Part shown: piece by piece, positions 20,385-28,270 of the stretch
How positions within the stretch are numbered: the stretch's first letter is position 1
Layout: every line of letters begins with the position of its first letter
Source: an uncultured Bryobacteraceae bacterium
GTDB lineage: Bacteria > Acidobacteriota > Terriglobia > Bryobacterales > Bryobacteraceae
Assembly: GCA_937924525.1 (NCBI GenBank)
Contig: CALDSU010000014.1
Location: 186,001-250,000, forward strand
Reading direction: 5' to 3'
DNA length: 64,000 nt
Program-made: the position numbers and the translations under genes
The notes under the pieces: generated by a model
The model's input: the letters and a program-made list of their open reading frames with translations, nothing else
The model's database searches: none
Told to the model about the DNA's origin: nothing

Positions 20385-22283
20385 TCAGCTTGCCAGGCGA
20401 AACGCGATCCACGCGCAGCCGTACGCCATGCCGGTCATGTAGGCGAACTGGATCGCCGGCCATTTCCATCCGCCGGTCTCCCGCCTGACGACGGCCACGG
20501 TGGACATGCATTGCATCGCGAAGGCGAAGAAGATCAGCAGCGCCACCGCGCCGCCGAACGAAAGATCTTTCTGGAGCGCAGCCTGAAGACCGGCGCTCGA
20601 TTCGTCGCCCCCTTCGATCCCGTAGATGGTTCCGAGCGTGCCCACGATCACCTCACGCGCGGCCAGCGAGGTGATCAGGCCGATTCCAATCTTCCAGTTG
20701 AAGCCGAGCGGTTCGATCAGCGGTTCCACCGTGCGGCCGATGGTGCCGGCCAGGCTGTTCTCAATCTCAGGAGGCCGGCCATCCTGGAGAGGCAGGTGCG
20801 CCAGCACCCACAAGACCACCGCCACAGCCAGAATCACCGTGCCCGCGCGGCGGAGGAAGACTTTGCTCCGGTCATACAGCCGCAGCCCAATCGAGCGGAG
20901 CGTCGGCCAACGGTAAGGGGGCATCTCCAGGATGAACGGCGCGCGCGTGCTCTCCAGGATGGACGATTTCAGCAGCCTGGCGGTGAAAATGGCCGCGGCG
21001 AAACCGAGCGCGTACAGACCAAGCAGCGATAGCGCCCGGCTGCCGAGAAATGCGCCCAGCACCGGGCGTTCCGGAATGAAGGCGGCGATAATCAACGTAT
21101 ACACGGGCAGCCGTGCCGAGCACGTCATGAAAGGCGCGATCAGGATGGTCGCGATCCGGTCCCGCTTGTTTTCAATGGTGCGCGTCGACATGATCGCCGG
21201 CACCGCGCACGCATGCGCCGAAAGCAGGGGGATGAAGGATTTGCCCTGCAACCCGATCCGGGCCATGGTGCGGTCGGCGATCAGGGCGGCCCGCGCCAGA
21301 TAGCCGGAATCCTCCAGTACGCCGAGGAAGGTAAACAGGATGAGGATCTGCGGCAGGAAGACCACGACCGACCCGACGCCGCCCCACACGCCGTCGGTCA
21401 GCAGCGAGCGCCAGATTGAGTCGGGCAGATTCGCCGCGAGCCAGATGCCCGACGCCGAGACGAGCTCTTCCACGCCATCCATGATGGGCGCCGCGAGGCT
21501 GAAGATGCTCTGAAAGACCAGCGTGACGACCAGGGCGAAAATCGCGGGTCCCGCGATGGGGTGGAGGAACAGGGCGTCGAGACGGCGGGTCCAGTCAGAC
21601 GGCGCCGGCGCCTGGTAGCCCGACCCCTGGCCGACTTGGCGGGCCCAGGCGCGGCAACTCGGGATGTCGGAGATCACCGGCAACTGCACCATCGGCTGCC
21701 GCCGAGGCAGCGCCTCTTTCAGAAAGTGCGTGATTCCCTCGAGGCCCTCGCCCTTGGCGGCGCTCGTCAGCACCACGGGCGCGCCCAGTTGCGCGGCCAG
21801 CAATTTCACGTCTACGTTTCCGCCCCGGCTGCGCAGGTCGTCGGCCATGTTGAGCACCACCAGGGTGGGCAAGCCGAGGGAGAGGACCGGCGCGGCGAGC
21901 AGCAGGTGGCGGTTCAGATTGGTGGCATCCAGAATCAGCAGCACCGCCTGGGGCTTCGGAGAACCCGCGTGGATTCCCAACAGCACGTCGTGCGTCACCT
22001 GTTCGTCTTCCGAGCGCGGCGACAACGAGTAGACGCCCGGCAGGTCGATGAGCAGGACTTCGTGCCCGTCGGGAAGGGTGAATACGCCGGTGTGCTGTTC
22101 CACGGTCACGCCCGGGTAGTTGGCGACCTTCTGCCGCAACCCGGTGAGACGATTGAAGAGGGTAGACTTCCCGCAATTCGGCGGGCCGACGATGGCCACG
22201 GTACGGGGCCGCGCCGGCGAGACGGGAGCGGCGGCCGCCTCCGGCAAGCCGACCCCGCCGGCCGAATCGCGGGGCGCGCTCAT
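20385..22283 (-). CDS. feoB: Ferrous iron transporter B
   Basis: A 632-residue FeoB. The N-terminal G domain shows the P-loop GPPNCGKST, G3 as DLPGVYSLSP and G4 as NMAD. The membrane part has two Gate domains: QILILFTFLGVLEDSGYLAR with the conserved cysteine region SAHACAVPAIMSTRTIENKRDR, and FLRRAGTVILAVAVVLW with AREVIVGTLG. It imports Fe2+ across the inner membrane. It is shorter than the E. coli protein (773) but all core regions are present. The start overlaps the end of feoA by four bases (ATGA), so the two are translationally coupled. Confidence 0.95.
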   Translation of the reverse strand: MSAPRDSAGGVGLPEAAAAPVSPARPRTVAIVGPPNCGKSTLFNRLTGLRQKVANYPGVTVEQHTGVFTLPDGHEVLLIDLPGVYSLSPRSEDEQVTHDVLLGIHAGSPKPQAVLLILDATNLNRHLLLAAPVLSLGLPTLVVLNMADDLRSRGGNVDVKLLAAQLGAPVVLTSAAKGEGLEGITHFLKEALPRRQPMVQLPVISDIPSCRAWARQVGQGSGYQAPAPSDWTRRLDALFLHPIAGPAIFALVVTLVFQSIFSLAAPIMDGVEELVSASGIWLAANLPDSIWRSLLTDGVWGGVGSVVVFLPQILILFTFLGVLEDSGYLARAALIADRTMARIGLQGKSFIPLLSAHACAVPAIMSTRTIENKRDRIATILIAPFMTCSARLPVYTLIIAAFIPERPVLGAFLGSRALSLLGLYALGFAAAIFTARLLKSSILESTRAPFILEMPPYRWPTLRSIGLRLYDRSKVFLRRAGTVILAVAVVLWVLAHLPLQDGRPPEIENSLAGTIGRTVEPLIEPLGFNWKIGIGLITSLAAREVIVGTLGTIYGIEGGDESSAGLQAALQKDLSFGGAVALLIFFAFAMQCMSTVAVVRRETGGWKWPAIQFAYMTGMAYGCAWIAFRLAS

Positions 22284-22561
22284 ATCCGGCCTTGGTCCGG
22301 GTCGGGCGGCCGCACGATCAGGCGGGACGCCATCTCCCGGCGGAGAGCGAACTCCGAGCCATCGACCCGGTACACGCGCGGATCGCCCCCGGGGGCCGCA
22401 CGCGCGGCCGCGACCACCGCGCCGGGAAGGAAGCCGAGTTCCATCATCCGCTGCAACTCCTCGGGGCCCAGGTCCAGGTGGTCGAGGACCGCCTCTTCCC
22501 CCAGCCGCAAGTCCGACAACGAGCGCGCCGCGGCATGCTTCCTGCTACTGAGTTGCAACAT
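22280..22561 (-). CDS. feoA: Ferrous iron transport protein A
   Basis: A 93-residue SH3-like protein. The FeoA pattern LSDLRLGEEAVLDHL, MMELGFLPGAVV and the C-terminal GSEFALRREMASRLIV is clear. FeoA is a cytoplasmic partner of FeoB. The annotated start gives about a dozen extra N-terminal residues before the conserved domain. It lies directly upstream of feoB with an ATGA overlap. Confidence 0.92.
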   Translation of the reverse strand: MLQLSSRKHAAARSLSDLRLGEEAVLDHLDLGPEELQRMMELGFLPGAVVAAARAAPGGDPRVYRVDGSEFALRREMASRLIVRPPDPDQGRI

Positions 22562-22569
22562 CCTATCCT

Positions 22570-22599
22570 TATCTTCGGAGAGGTCCCGGCCCTTGTCAA
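22570..22599 (-). promoter_or_regulatory. Possible promoter of feoAB
   Basis: On the minus strand a perfect TTGACA (22594-22599) is followed after 18 bases by AAGATA (22570-22575), a poor -10. Transcription would start within a few bases of the feoA ATG, giving a very short or absent leader. No Fur-box-like 19-bp dyad was recognised. Confidence 0.3.
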
Positions 22600-22665
22600 C
22601 GGAGGCCCGCCGGAGCGCCGGGGATACAAGGAGCCAGAATCAACGGCGCACGCGAGGGGACTGTT

Positions 22666-24171
22666 TTACTCGTAATGACTTCTGGCCTGCTTGCACATCT
22701 TCAGCCACTCGGCCTTTTGCTCGGGAGCAAGCTGAGCGTCCGGCAACTTCTCAATGCGCGACATGTATTCGTCAATCCATTCGCGCATGAGGGCCAGCGC
22801 CGCGGGAGAGCGCTTCGGCGTATTTCCCACATAGACCGGGCTGGTGTATGCAAAACGGACGTTCTCCGCGAGGTTCTCCAAGGCGCGGGCCGCCACCCAG
22901 CTCCCCGCTTTCAAACGGTGGCGCGCGCGTTTCACCATCCGCCGGCTCTCTTCCGATGCCATCGGCACAAAGGTATGGACGGGAGCGCCGTCGACCAGCA
23001 TCTCCACCCGGTCCAGCCGGCCGGAAGTCAGAGCCTCGACCTGGATCAGCGAATCGGCCGCTTTTTCGGGCAGCTCCTCACCTGGCATGCGGCCGTCCAC
23101 GGTCAGGAACAGCACGGGACCGTTGGTCACGAAATTCCGCCCGGCCTGCTGGCCGGCCAGCCAGGCGCCGGGAGAGAACGTGCGGCCCAGGAACACATAC
23201 GAGCGGTTGTAGCCGAGGGGACTGGCCAGCACGCCGTTCGCCGACCCGGCCGAAGCGGCCACGCGGAACCCGGCGTTTTGAAACAGTGCGTACAAGTGGA
23301 AGATGTAGCGCGCGAACCCCTCCGGTCCGGGGTAGGCGACCGTGTTGCGCGGCCGACCCCAGGCCTCGTTGTCCATCACCGACGCCTCACGGAAGTGATT
23401 GTTGGCTACCCCGATGGCGTCGGGTTTTTCCAGCGCCGCGATCACCGGCGCGGCCCACCAGATGACTTTCTCGAAGTCGATGAACGCGCCCTCGGCGCGC
23501 GCCGCCCGCCAGGTCTCGACCGGCGTGGGGTGCTCGTCCTTGAAGCGGTAAAGCTGGATGGGCTGCCGGAGGCCGAGAAACATCACCGCGCCCCAGGGGC
23601 GCTCGTCCTCGGCGTTGTTTACGGTGTAGACCCGGTTGGGCTCCACCGTGAAAACGGGGTTCTCCGGCCAGGAATCGAGGGAAGAGCGGTCGTTCCAGCG
23701 GGTGAGCGTCGGGGCAAAGTGAAGGTCCGCAGCCAGCATCAACGCCGGCATCTCGTCCGGCAGGCGGTGGACGTGCGTGTCCCCGGACCACCATCCCCGG
23801 GCCGCCAGGTCGATCCACCGCGTCAACCGCACCTGCCGTTTCAGGCGGGCGCCGGGCGCCATTTCCACGGGCAGGGTGACCCGGCGGTATTCCAAGCCCC
23901 GGTCCACGGCCACCTGCCAGCGGCCTGCGGGCAGATACAGCGTGGCCTGGCCACGCACGATCACGCCTAGATTGGCGAAACGGGGGTGGGCCGCGGTCAG
24001 GCCGGTCTCAAGGAACGCTTGAGGCTTCGCCGACGCATCGAGCAGTTGGGCCCGGGCGATGACCCTGCCGCCGCGCTCGTCGAGGATTTCGAGATCGAGG
24101 GACCCCTTGGTATCCGGCGTTTGTCCCAGGGCGGCTGCCGCCGCCATCACAGTGATGAGGACCCGTGTCAC
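22666..24171 (-). CDS. CehA/McbA-type metallohydrolase (PHP-like), exported
   Basis: A protein of 501 residues if started at the GTG at 24171. It has a signal peptide (TRVLITVMAAAAALGQT) and then a beta-sandwich-like N-terminal ~115 residues. The PHP-type domain begins with GWWSGDTHVHRLPD (first metal histidines) and has a later motif AIGVANNHF. The family includes carbaryl hydrolase CehA/McbA. The C-terminal part contains repeated aromatic/charged helices. The longer frame from 24222 would precede the signal peptide with a basic tail and is not favoured. Substrate unknown. Confidence 0.75.
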   Translation of the reverse strand: MTRVLITVMAAAAALGQTPDTKGSLDLEILDERGGRVIARAQLLDASAKPQAFLETGLTAAHPRFANLGVIVRGQATLYLPAGRWQVAVDRGLEYRRVTLPVEMAPGARLKRQVRLTRWIDLAARGWWSGDTHVHRLPDEMPALMLAADLHFAPTLTRWNDRSSLDSWPENPVFTVEPNRVYTVNNAEDERPWGAVMFLGLRQPIQLYRFKDEHPTPVETWRAARAEGAFIDFEKVIWWAAPVIAALEKPDAIGVANNHFREASVMDNEAWGRPRNTVAYPGPEGFARYIFHLYALFQNAGFRVAASAGSANGVLASPLGYNRSYVFLGRTFSPGAWLAGQQAGRNFVTNGPVLFLTVDGRMPGEELPEKAADSLIQVEALTSGRLDRVEMLVDGAPVHTFVPMASEESRRMVKRARHRLKAGSWVAARALENLAENVRFAYTSPVYVGNTPKRSPAALALMREWIDEYMSRIEKLPDAQLAPEQKAEWLKMCKQARSHYE

Positions 24172-24180
24172 GACACGCGC

Positions 24181-24186
24181 ATTATA
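24181..24186 (-). promoter_or_regulatory. Perfect -10 box upstream of the CehA-like gene
   Basis: On the minus strand TATAAT lies nine bases before the GTG at 24171. A transcript starting about seven bases after the box would begin at or next to the start codon, consistent with a leaderless mRNA. There is no clear -35. Confidence 0.4.
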
Positions 24187-24237
24187 AGCAATTGTTCGCC
24201 GTGCCCCCACGGTGTACAACAACAGGAGGAGTGCTGC

Positions 24238-24519
24238 ATGCCTTGTCTGCTGGGCGCCCTGGCGCTAGCTTTCCCCCGCGTGGTGCTGTTTCTCGTGTTC
24301 CTGTTCAGCGACTACCTGGGCCGGGCGTATCCATCCGTCCTGTGGCCGCTGCTGGGGTTTCTGTTCCTGCCGCTGACCACGCTGGCGTACGCGTGGGCGA
24401 TCAACAGCAACCGCTCGGTGGAAGGGTTTTACCTAGTGGTTGTTGTACTGGCGGTCTTGCTGGACCTGGGTTTGCTGGGCGGCGGCGAGGCGTCGCGGCG
24501 GAAGCGGCGGAGCCAGTAG
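24238..24519 (+). CDS. Small membrane protein, three hydrophobic segments
   Basis: A 93-residue protein starting MPCLLGALALAFPRVV, with an ideal AGGAGGA seven bases before the ATG. Hydrophobic stretches occupy about residues 3-24, 35-55 and 64-80, and the tail is basic (ASRRKRRSQ), suggesting a cytoplasmic C-terminus. It is divergent from the CehA-like gene. Similar short proteins occur beside many unrelated genes; I assign no function. Confidence 0.6.
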   Translation: MPCLLGALALAFPRVVLFLVFLFSDYLGRAYPSVLWPLLGFLFLPLTTLAYAWAINSNRSVEGFYLVVVVLAVLLDLGLLGGGEASRRKRRSQ

Positions 24520-24586
24520 CGCGGCCGCGCGGGGCGCCCGCGCCCTGACGCCGTGGAGCAAAGGCGCGGCGGCCCCGCGCGCCAGA

Positions 24587-26848
24587 TTAGAGCAAGCCGG
24601 CGAACACGCCGCTGCCCGGGAACGGCAGGCCGGCGGTGCGCTCCAGGTCGAGAAGGCGGTTGTATTTCGCCAGCCGTTCGGAGCGGGTGATGGAGCCAAC
24701 CTTGATTTGTCCGGCGCCGGAGGCCACCGCCAGGTCCGCCAGAAACGCGTCCTCGGTTTCGCCGGACCGGGCGGAAATAACGGCCCGGAAGCCCGCGGCG
24801 CGGGCGGCGTCGATCACGGCGAAGGTTTCGGTTAGCGTGCCGATCTGGTTCATCTTCACGAGCACCGCGTTGGCCGCGCCCTCCCGGATGCCGCGCGCGA
24901 CGCGCTCGGGATGGGTGGTGAAGAAATCGTCCCCGACCAACTGGAGCCGCCCGCCAAGCCGCCGGGTCAGCAGCCGCCAGCCTTCCCAGTCGTCTTCGGC
25001 CAGCCCGTCCTCGATCGACAGCACCGGGTAACGGGTCGTCCACTGCTCCAACAACTCGACCATCTCCTCGCGCGACAGGACCCGGCCCTCGGTGGCCAGG
25101 TGGTATTGTCCGTCGCGGTAAAAGTGCGAGCTGGCCACATCGATCGCGATGGAGACTTGCCGCCCGGGAGCGTAGCCCGCGCGTTCGATGGCCAGAGTGA
25201 GGATCTCGAGCGCGGCTTCGTTTGATTCGAGGCGCGGCCCCCAGCCGCCCTCATCGGCCACCCCGGTAAGCACGCACCCTCGCTCCCGCAGCAGATCGTA
25301 CGTCGCCTGGTGGATCGCCACCGCCGCGTGCAGGGCCTCGGCGTAGGAAGAAAATCCGTGCGGGAGCGCCAGAAAATCCTGGAATTCGATGTTGTGCGCG
25401 GCGTGCCATCCGCCGGACAGGATATTCACCATGGGCACGGGCAGGCACGCGGGGCGCGCGCCGGCCAGGTATTGCCAAAGGGGAATGCCGAGCGCGTCGG
25501 CCGCGGCGCGGGCGGCGGCGCAGGATACCCCAAGGATGGCGTTGGCGCCCAAGCGCGCCTTGTGAGGCGTCCCGTCCAGAGCGATCATGCGGCGATCCAG
25601 TTCGTCACCCGCGAGTACGTTCTGTCCCTCGAGCGCCGGACGAAGTTCGTGGTGCACCGCCGCCAAGGCGCACTGGACGCCCTTGCCGCGATAGCGCGCC
25701 GGGTCGCCGTCGCGCCGTTCGACGGCTTCGTGCGCGCCCGTGGACGCTCCGGACGGGACGATGGCTTCGCCCCGCGCGCCGCCGCTGAGCGAGATCCGCA
25801 CGGCCACCGTCGGCCGGCCGCGCGAATCGAGCGCTTCCCAGGCCTCCAGCATGCGGATGGTGGTAGCGGGCCGCGGAGGAAAGATCTCCCCCAGGGACGC
25901 AGGCGGACGCGCAATCCATGCGTGGGCCCATTGCCGGGCGCGGTCGCGCGTTTCCGGCGCGCGCAAATATTCGACGGGCGATTTGCCGTCCACCCGCGCC
26001 AGGAGCAGGAGTCCCAGGTGGCGGATGGTGGGCGCTTCCAGCGCGGGGAAGCTCGCAGGCAGGTCCTGGTTGAGCGCCTCCCAAAAGGCATGCGCGCACG
26101 CCGCGTACGCTGCGGCCCACTGGGGGCGGTACAACGTTTTCAGCAAAAGGTGATTCAACAGAAACGCCGCGTCGAAGGCCGGGTCTCCAAAATGAATCAC
26201 TTCGAAATCGATGGCCGTCACCGCCGCCCCGGCCACCAGGAAATTCTTCGGACTCCAATCCCCGTGCGTCAGGGCGAAGCGGCGCGCCCTTGTCTCTTCG
26301 ATCCAGGAGAGGAAGCGGCCGGCCAAGGCTGGATGGCGCTGCGCCGTCGTGCGGTAGTAGGGGTCCAGGCGCAGTTGGTCAAACACGGTCTGGTCGCCGA
26401 AGGTCTCCTCCCAGGCGCCGCCGCCGGCGGAGACGCGGATCATCGCACTCTGCATCCGGCCGATGCGGCGGGCGATGTCAGGGTCGGCGGCGCCACGCAG
26501 CAAATGCTCCTTCCAGGCAGCGGCGCCCGCCGGAGCCGCGTCCATGGCGTAACAGAAATGCTCCCGATCCTCGAAATGGACGCGGGGCAGGGCGCCGTCC
26601 GGCAGGTGCGGCGCCAGCAGGCGCAGCGCGGCGGCCTCACGGAAGATGCGGGACCGGTCGCTGCGCCAGTCGTCGGCCACCCGCAGTTTGCCAAGCGCCT
26701 GTTTGAGCACCAGTTCTCCCGCGGGCGTCCGCACTCTCACCACATTGTTCGAAACGCCCCCGCCCAGGTCCTCCGCCTCCAGCACCTGGATCCCGCGCTT
26801 AGCAAGGTAAGCCGCCGCCGTGGCGGCCCGCACCTCAAATTCGCTCAA
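24587..26848 (-). CDS. Fusion of a small-molecule kinase (APH/MtnK-like) and an enolase domain
   Basis: One continuous 753-residue frame. Residues 1 to about 315 are an aminoglycoside-phosphotransferase-fold kinase: a nucleotide-binding loop region (LGGGVSNNVVRV, LVLKQALGKLR), the catalytic loop HGDWSPKNFL (195-204) and the metal motif DFE (214-216) with GDPAFD. The N-terminal part resembles methylthioribose kinase. Residues 328-753 are a full-length enolase: loop SGASTG (366-371), His482, Glu533, metal ligands Asp570, Glu613 and Asp640, Lys665 and Lys716. Two normally invariant positions differ: Ala693 replaces the His of the SHRSG motif, and Asp491 replaces the Glu of QEF. It is the last gene of a coupled three-gene set. 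The product may phosphorylate and then dehydrate a small acid; that is inference. Confidence 0.85.
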   Translation of the reverse strand: MSEFEVRAATAAAYLAKRGIQVLEAEDLGGGVSNNVVRVRTPAGELVLKQALGKLRVADDWRSDRSRIFREAAALRLLAPHLPDGALPRVHFEDREHFCYAMDAAPAGAAAWKEHLLRGAADPDIARRIGRMQSAMIRVSAGGGAWEETFGDQTVFDQLRLDPYYRTTAQRHPALAGRFLSWIEETRARRFALTHGDWSPKNFLVAGAAVTAIDFEVIHFGDPAFDAAFLLNHLLLKTLYRPQWAAAYAACAHAFWEALNQDLPASFPALEAPTIRHLGLLLLARVDGKSPVEYLRAPETRDRARQWAHAWIARPPASLGEIFPPRPATTIRMLEAWEALDSRGRPTVAVRISLSGGARGEAIVPSGASTGAHEAVERRDGDPARYRGKGVQCALAAVHHELRPALEGQNVLAGDELDRRMIALDGTPHKARLGANAILGVSCAAARAAADALGIPLWQYLAGARPACLPVPMVNILSGGWHAAHNIEFQDFLALPHGFSSYAEALHAAVAIHQATYDLLRERGCVLTGVADEGGWGPRLESNEAALEILTLAIERAGYAPGRQVSIAIDVASSHFYRDGQYHLATEGRVLSREEMVELLEQWTTRYPVLSIEDGLAEDDWEGWRLLTRRLGGRLQLVGDDFFTTHPERVARGIREGAANAVLVKMNQIGTLTETFAVIDAARAAGFRAVISARSGETEDAFLADLAVASGAGQIKVGSITRSERLAKYNRLLDLERTAGLPFPGSGVFAGLL

Positions 26849-27387
26849 AGCACTCTCTCCAGCAGAGACATTAGGTAATTCTGATCCACCAGGCCCGCCT
26901 GATAGGTGCGCGCGTCAAAATAATGCCAGACCACGCGGTCGCGCTCGAGGCAGGCGAACAGGCATTGTTCCTCGATCGAGTTCCGATCCAGTAAGTCCTG
27001 GTTAAAGGCGCGCACCGCGGCTTCCAGCACGTAGGGGATGCGGAAGTTCTCGGTGGAAATCAATTCTTCCGGCGCCTCGAGCTCGATCTGGAGCAGGCGG
27101 CCCCGCACGTGGATCTGAATCAAGTTCGGCCGCTGCTCTTCGAAAGCATCGTCGGCGATCCGCTCCGGGGCCAATTCCAGGCGCGTGCGGGTCAACAGGC
27201 TATTCACCTCGGCGACAAAGCCCGCGCAGAGGGCGAGCAGCTCGCGCGCCGCCTCCAGCCGGAGTCGGGCGACCTCCGCCTTTTGGCGGGCGAGTTGGTC
27301 GTCTTTCTCCACCAGGGCGTCAATCCGCAGGGCGAGTTTCTTCAGACGATCCGCCGAGAGGCGTTTGCGAGTCCAGTTTCCGGCCAA
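26845..27387 (-). CDS. Helical protein of unknown function in the kinase-enolase operon
   Basis: A 180-residue protein. The N-terminal half is a charged coiled-coil-like helix (KKLALRIDALVEKDDQ to about residue 65). The C-terminal half is globular with the motifs RPNLIQIHVRGRLLQIELEAPEELIST, AVRAFNQDLLDRNSIEEQ and YFDARTYQAGLVDQNYL. I do not recognise a named family. Its stop overlaps the start of the kinase-enolase gene (ATGA). The ATG at 27387 makes its first 22 codons overlap the preceding regulator gene; a GTG at 27312 would avoid that and give 155 residues. Location suggests a function tied to the fusion enzyme. Confidence 0.7.
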   Translation of the reverse strand: MAGNWTRKRLSADRLKKLALRIDALVEKDDQLARQKAEVARLRLEAARELLALCAGFVAEVNSLLTRTRLELAPERIADDAFEEQRPNLIQIHVRGRLLQIELEAPEELISTENFRIPYVLEAAVRAFNQDLLDRNSIEEQCLFACLERDRVVWHYFDARTYQAGLVDQNYLMSLLERVL

Positions 27388-28009
27388 TCCAAACCAACCT
27401 TGCGCTCAGAATCTCTAGGATATTCCGGCCGGGCTCCCGGACGCGAGCGGGCGGCGCCGTCCGCCATCCGCGGCCCGGCTCCCTCCACACCCGGCGAAGC
27501 ACCACCCCGGGGCCCTCGGCGACGGCAAACCACGCGGGTTGCGCGCCAGGCTGGCGCGCGGCCGCGGCGAGGTCGAGCAGCGCCAGGTCGCCTTCGTCCA
27601 GCCAGGGGCGGATGGCGGGATCAGCCGCCACCAGCGCCGCCGCCGGCTCGCGCACCTGGCACCAGTCTCCCATGGGAAGTGCGAGGCGCGGCGCGCCGGG
27701 CACGCGGCGGGGAAAGGGATAGCCCGCTCCGAGCGGTCCTGCCAGCAGCGGCGCGGCCACGCCGGCGAGGTGCGCGCCGGCCGCGGCCAGTTCCCCGGCC
27801 GGGAGGTTCAGCGCCGCCAGGAGCCGGTCGGCCGCTTCCACCGTGACGCCGCGCGCGCCGTGCAGGAAGAGGTGGACGTGAGGCTGCGACAAGCCGGCGA
27901 GGCGCGCCAGCCCGCGCTCGGTCAAACGCCCGCTGCGGATCCGCGCGTTCGCGGCGGCGCGCAGGCGTTCAATGAGGGCGGCGAGGCTCTGCCCGCGCGG
28001 ATCCGGCAT
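27320..28009 (-). CDS. Cro/C1-type HTH regulator with C-terminal S24-like domain
   Basis: A 229-residue protein starting MPDPRGQSLAALIERL. Residues 22-62 form a classic helix-turn-helix (LTERGLARLAGLSQPHVHLF, then VEAADRLLAALNL). The C-terminal half resembles the beta-fold of LexA/CI-type S24 domains (PWLDEGDLALLDL, VVLRRVWREPGRG, RLVWIGRKL), but I see no catalytic serine and lysine, so self-cleavage is unlikely. It probably binds DNA and senses a ligand. It is the first gene of the operon with the helical protein and the kinase-enolase fusion, and is divergent from the gene at 28271, so it may control both sides. Confidence 0.7.
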   Translation of the reverse strand: MPDPRGQSLAALIERLRAAANARIRSGRLTERGLARLAGLSQPHVHLFLHGARGVTVEAADRLLAALNLPAGELAAAGAHLAGVAAPLLAGPLGAGYPFPRRVPGAPRLALPMGDWCQVREPAAALVAADPAIRPWLDEGDLALLDLAAAARQPGAQPAWFAVAEGPGVVLRRVWREPGRGWRTAPPARVREPGRNILEILSARLVWIGRKLDSQTPLGGSSEETRPAD

Positions 28010-28233
28010 ATTGCTGTGAGAAATAGGTAAGAGTTCTTTCGCGGCTTGGGTCCCGCCGCCCCCGCAAAACGGAGCCGCCGGACTCTGCGCCAGAAACCCA
28101 CAACTAACATTTTTCCACATACTTAAAGCGAGGGCGCGGTTTCGCGTGAACCGTCCCGCGATTTTTTTGTGTTTTTTGTTCTGCGAATTCCACGGCTGCC
28201 TTTAGATTAAGGAAAACGATTCACTTTCACAAG

Positions 28234-28255
28234 CGCCGGGCCGAACCGCCCGGCG
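28234..28255 (+). promoter_or_regulatory. 5' leader hairpin before the zinc/HTH protein
   Basis: A perfect 8-bp stem (CGCCGGGC / GCCCGGCG) with loop CGAACC ends 15 bases before the ATG at 28271 and immediately precedes GAGG, the probable ribosome-binding site. It lacks a T run. Position suggests control of translation initiation or message stability. Confidence 0.45.
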
Positions 28256-28270
28256 AAATTGAGGCTAAAT

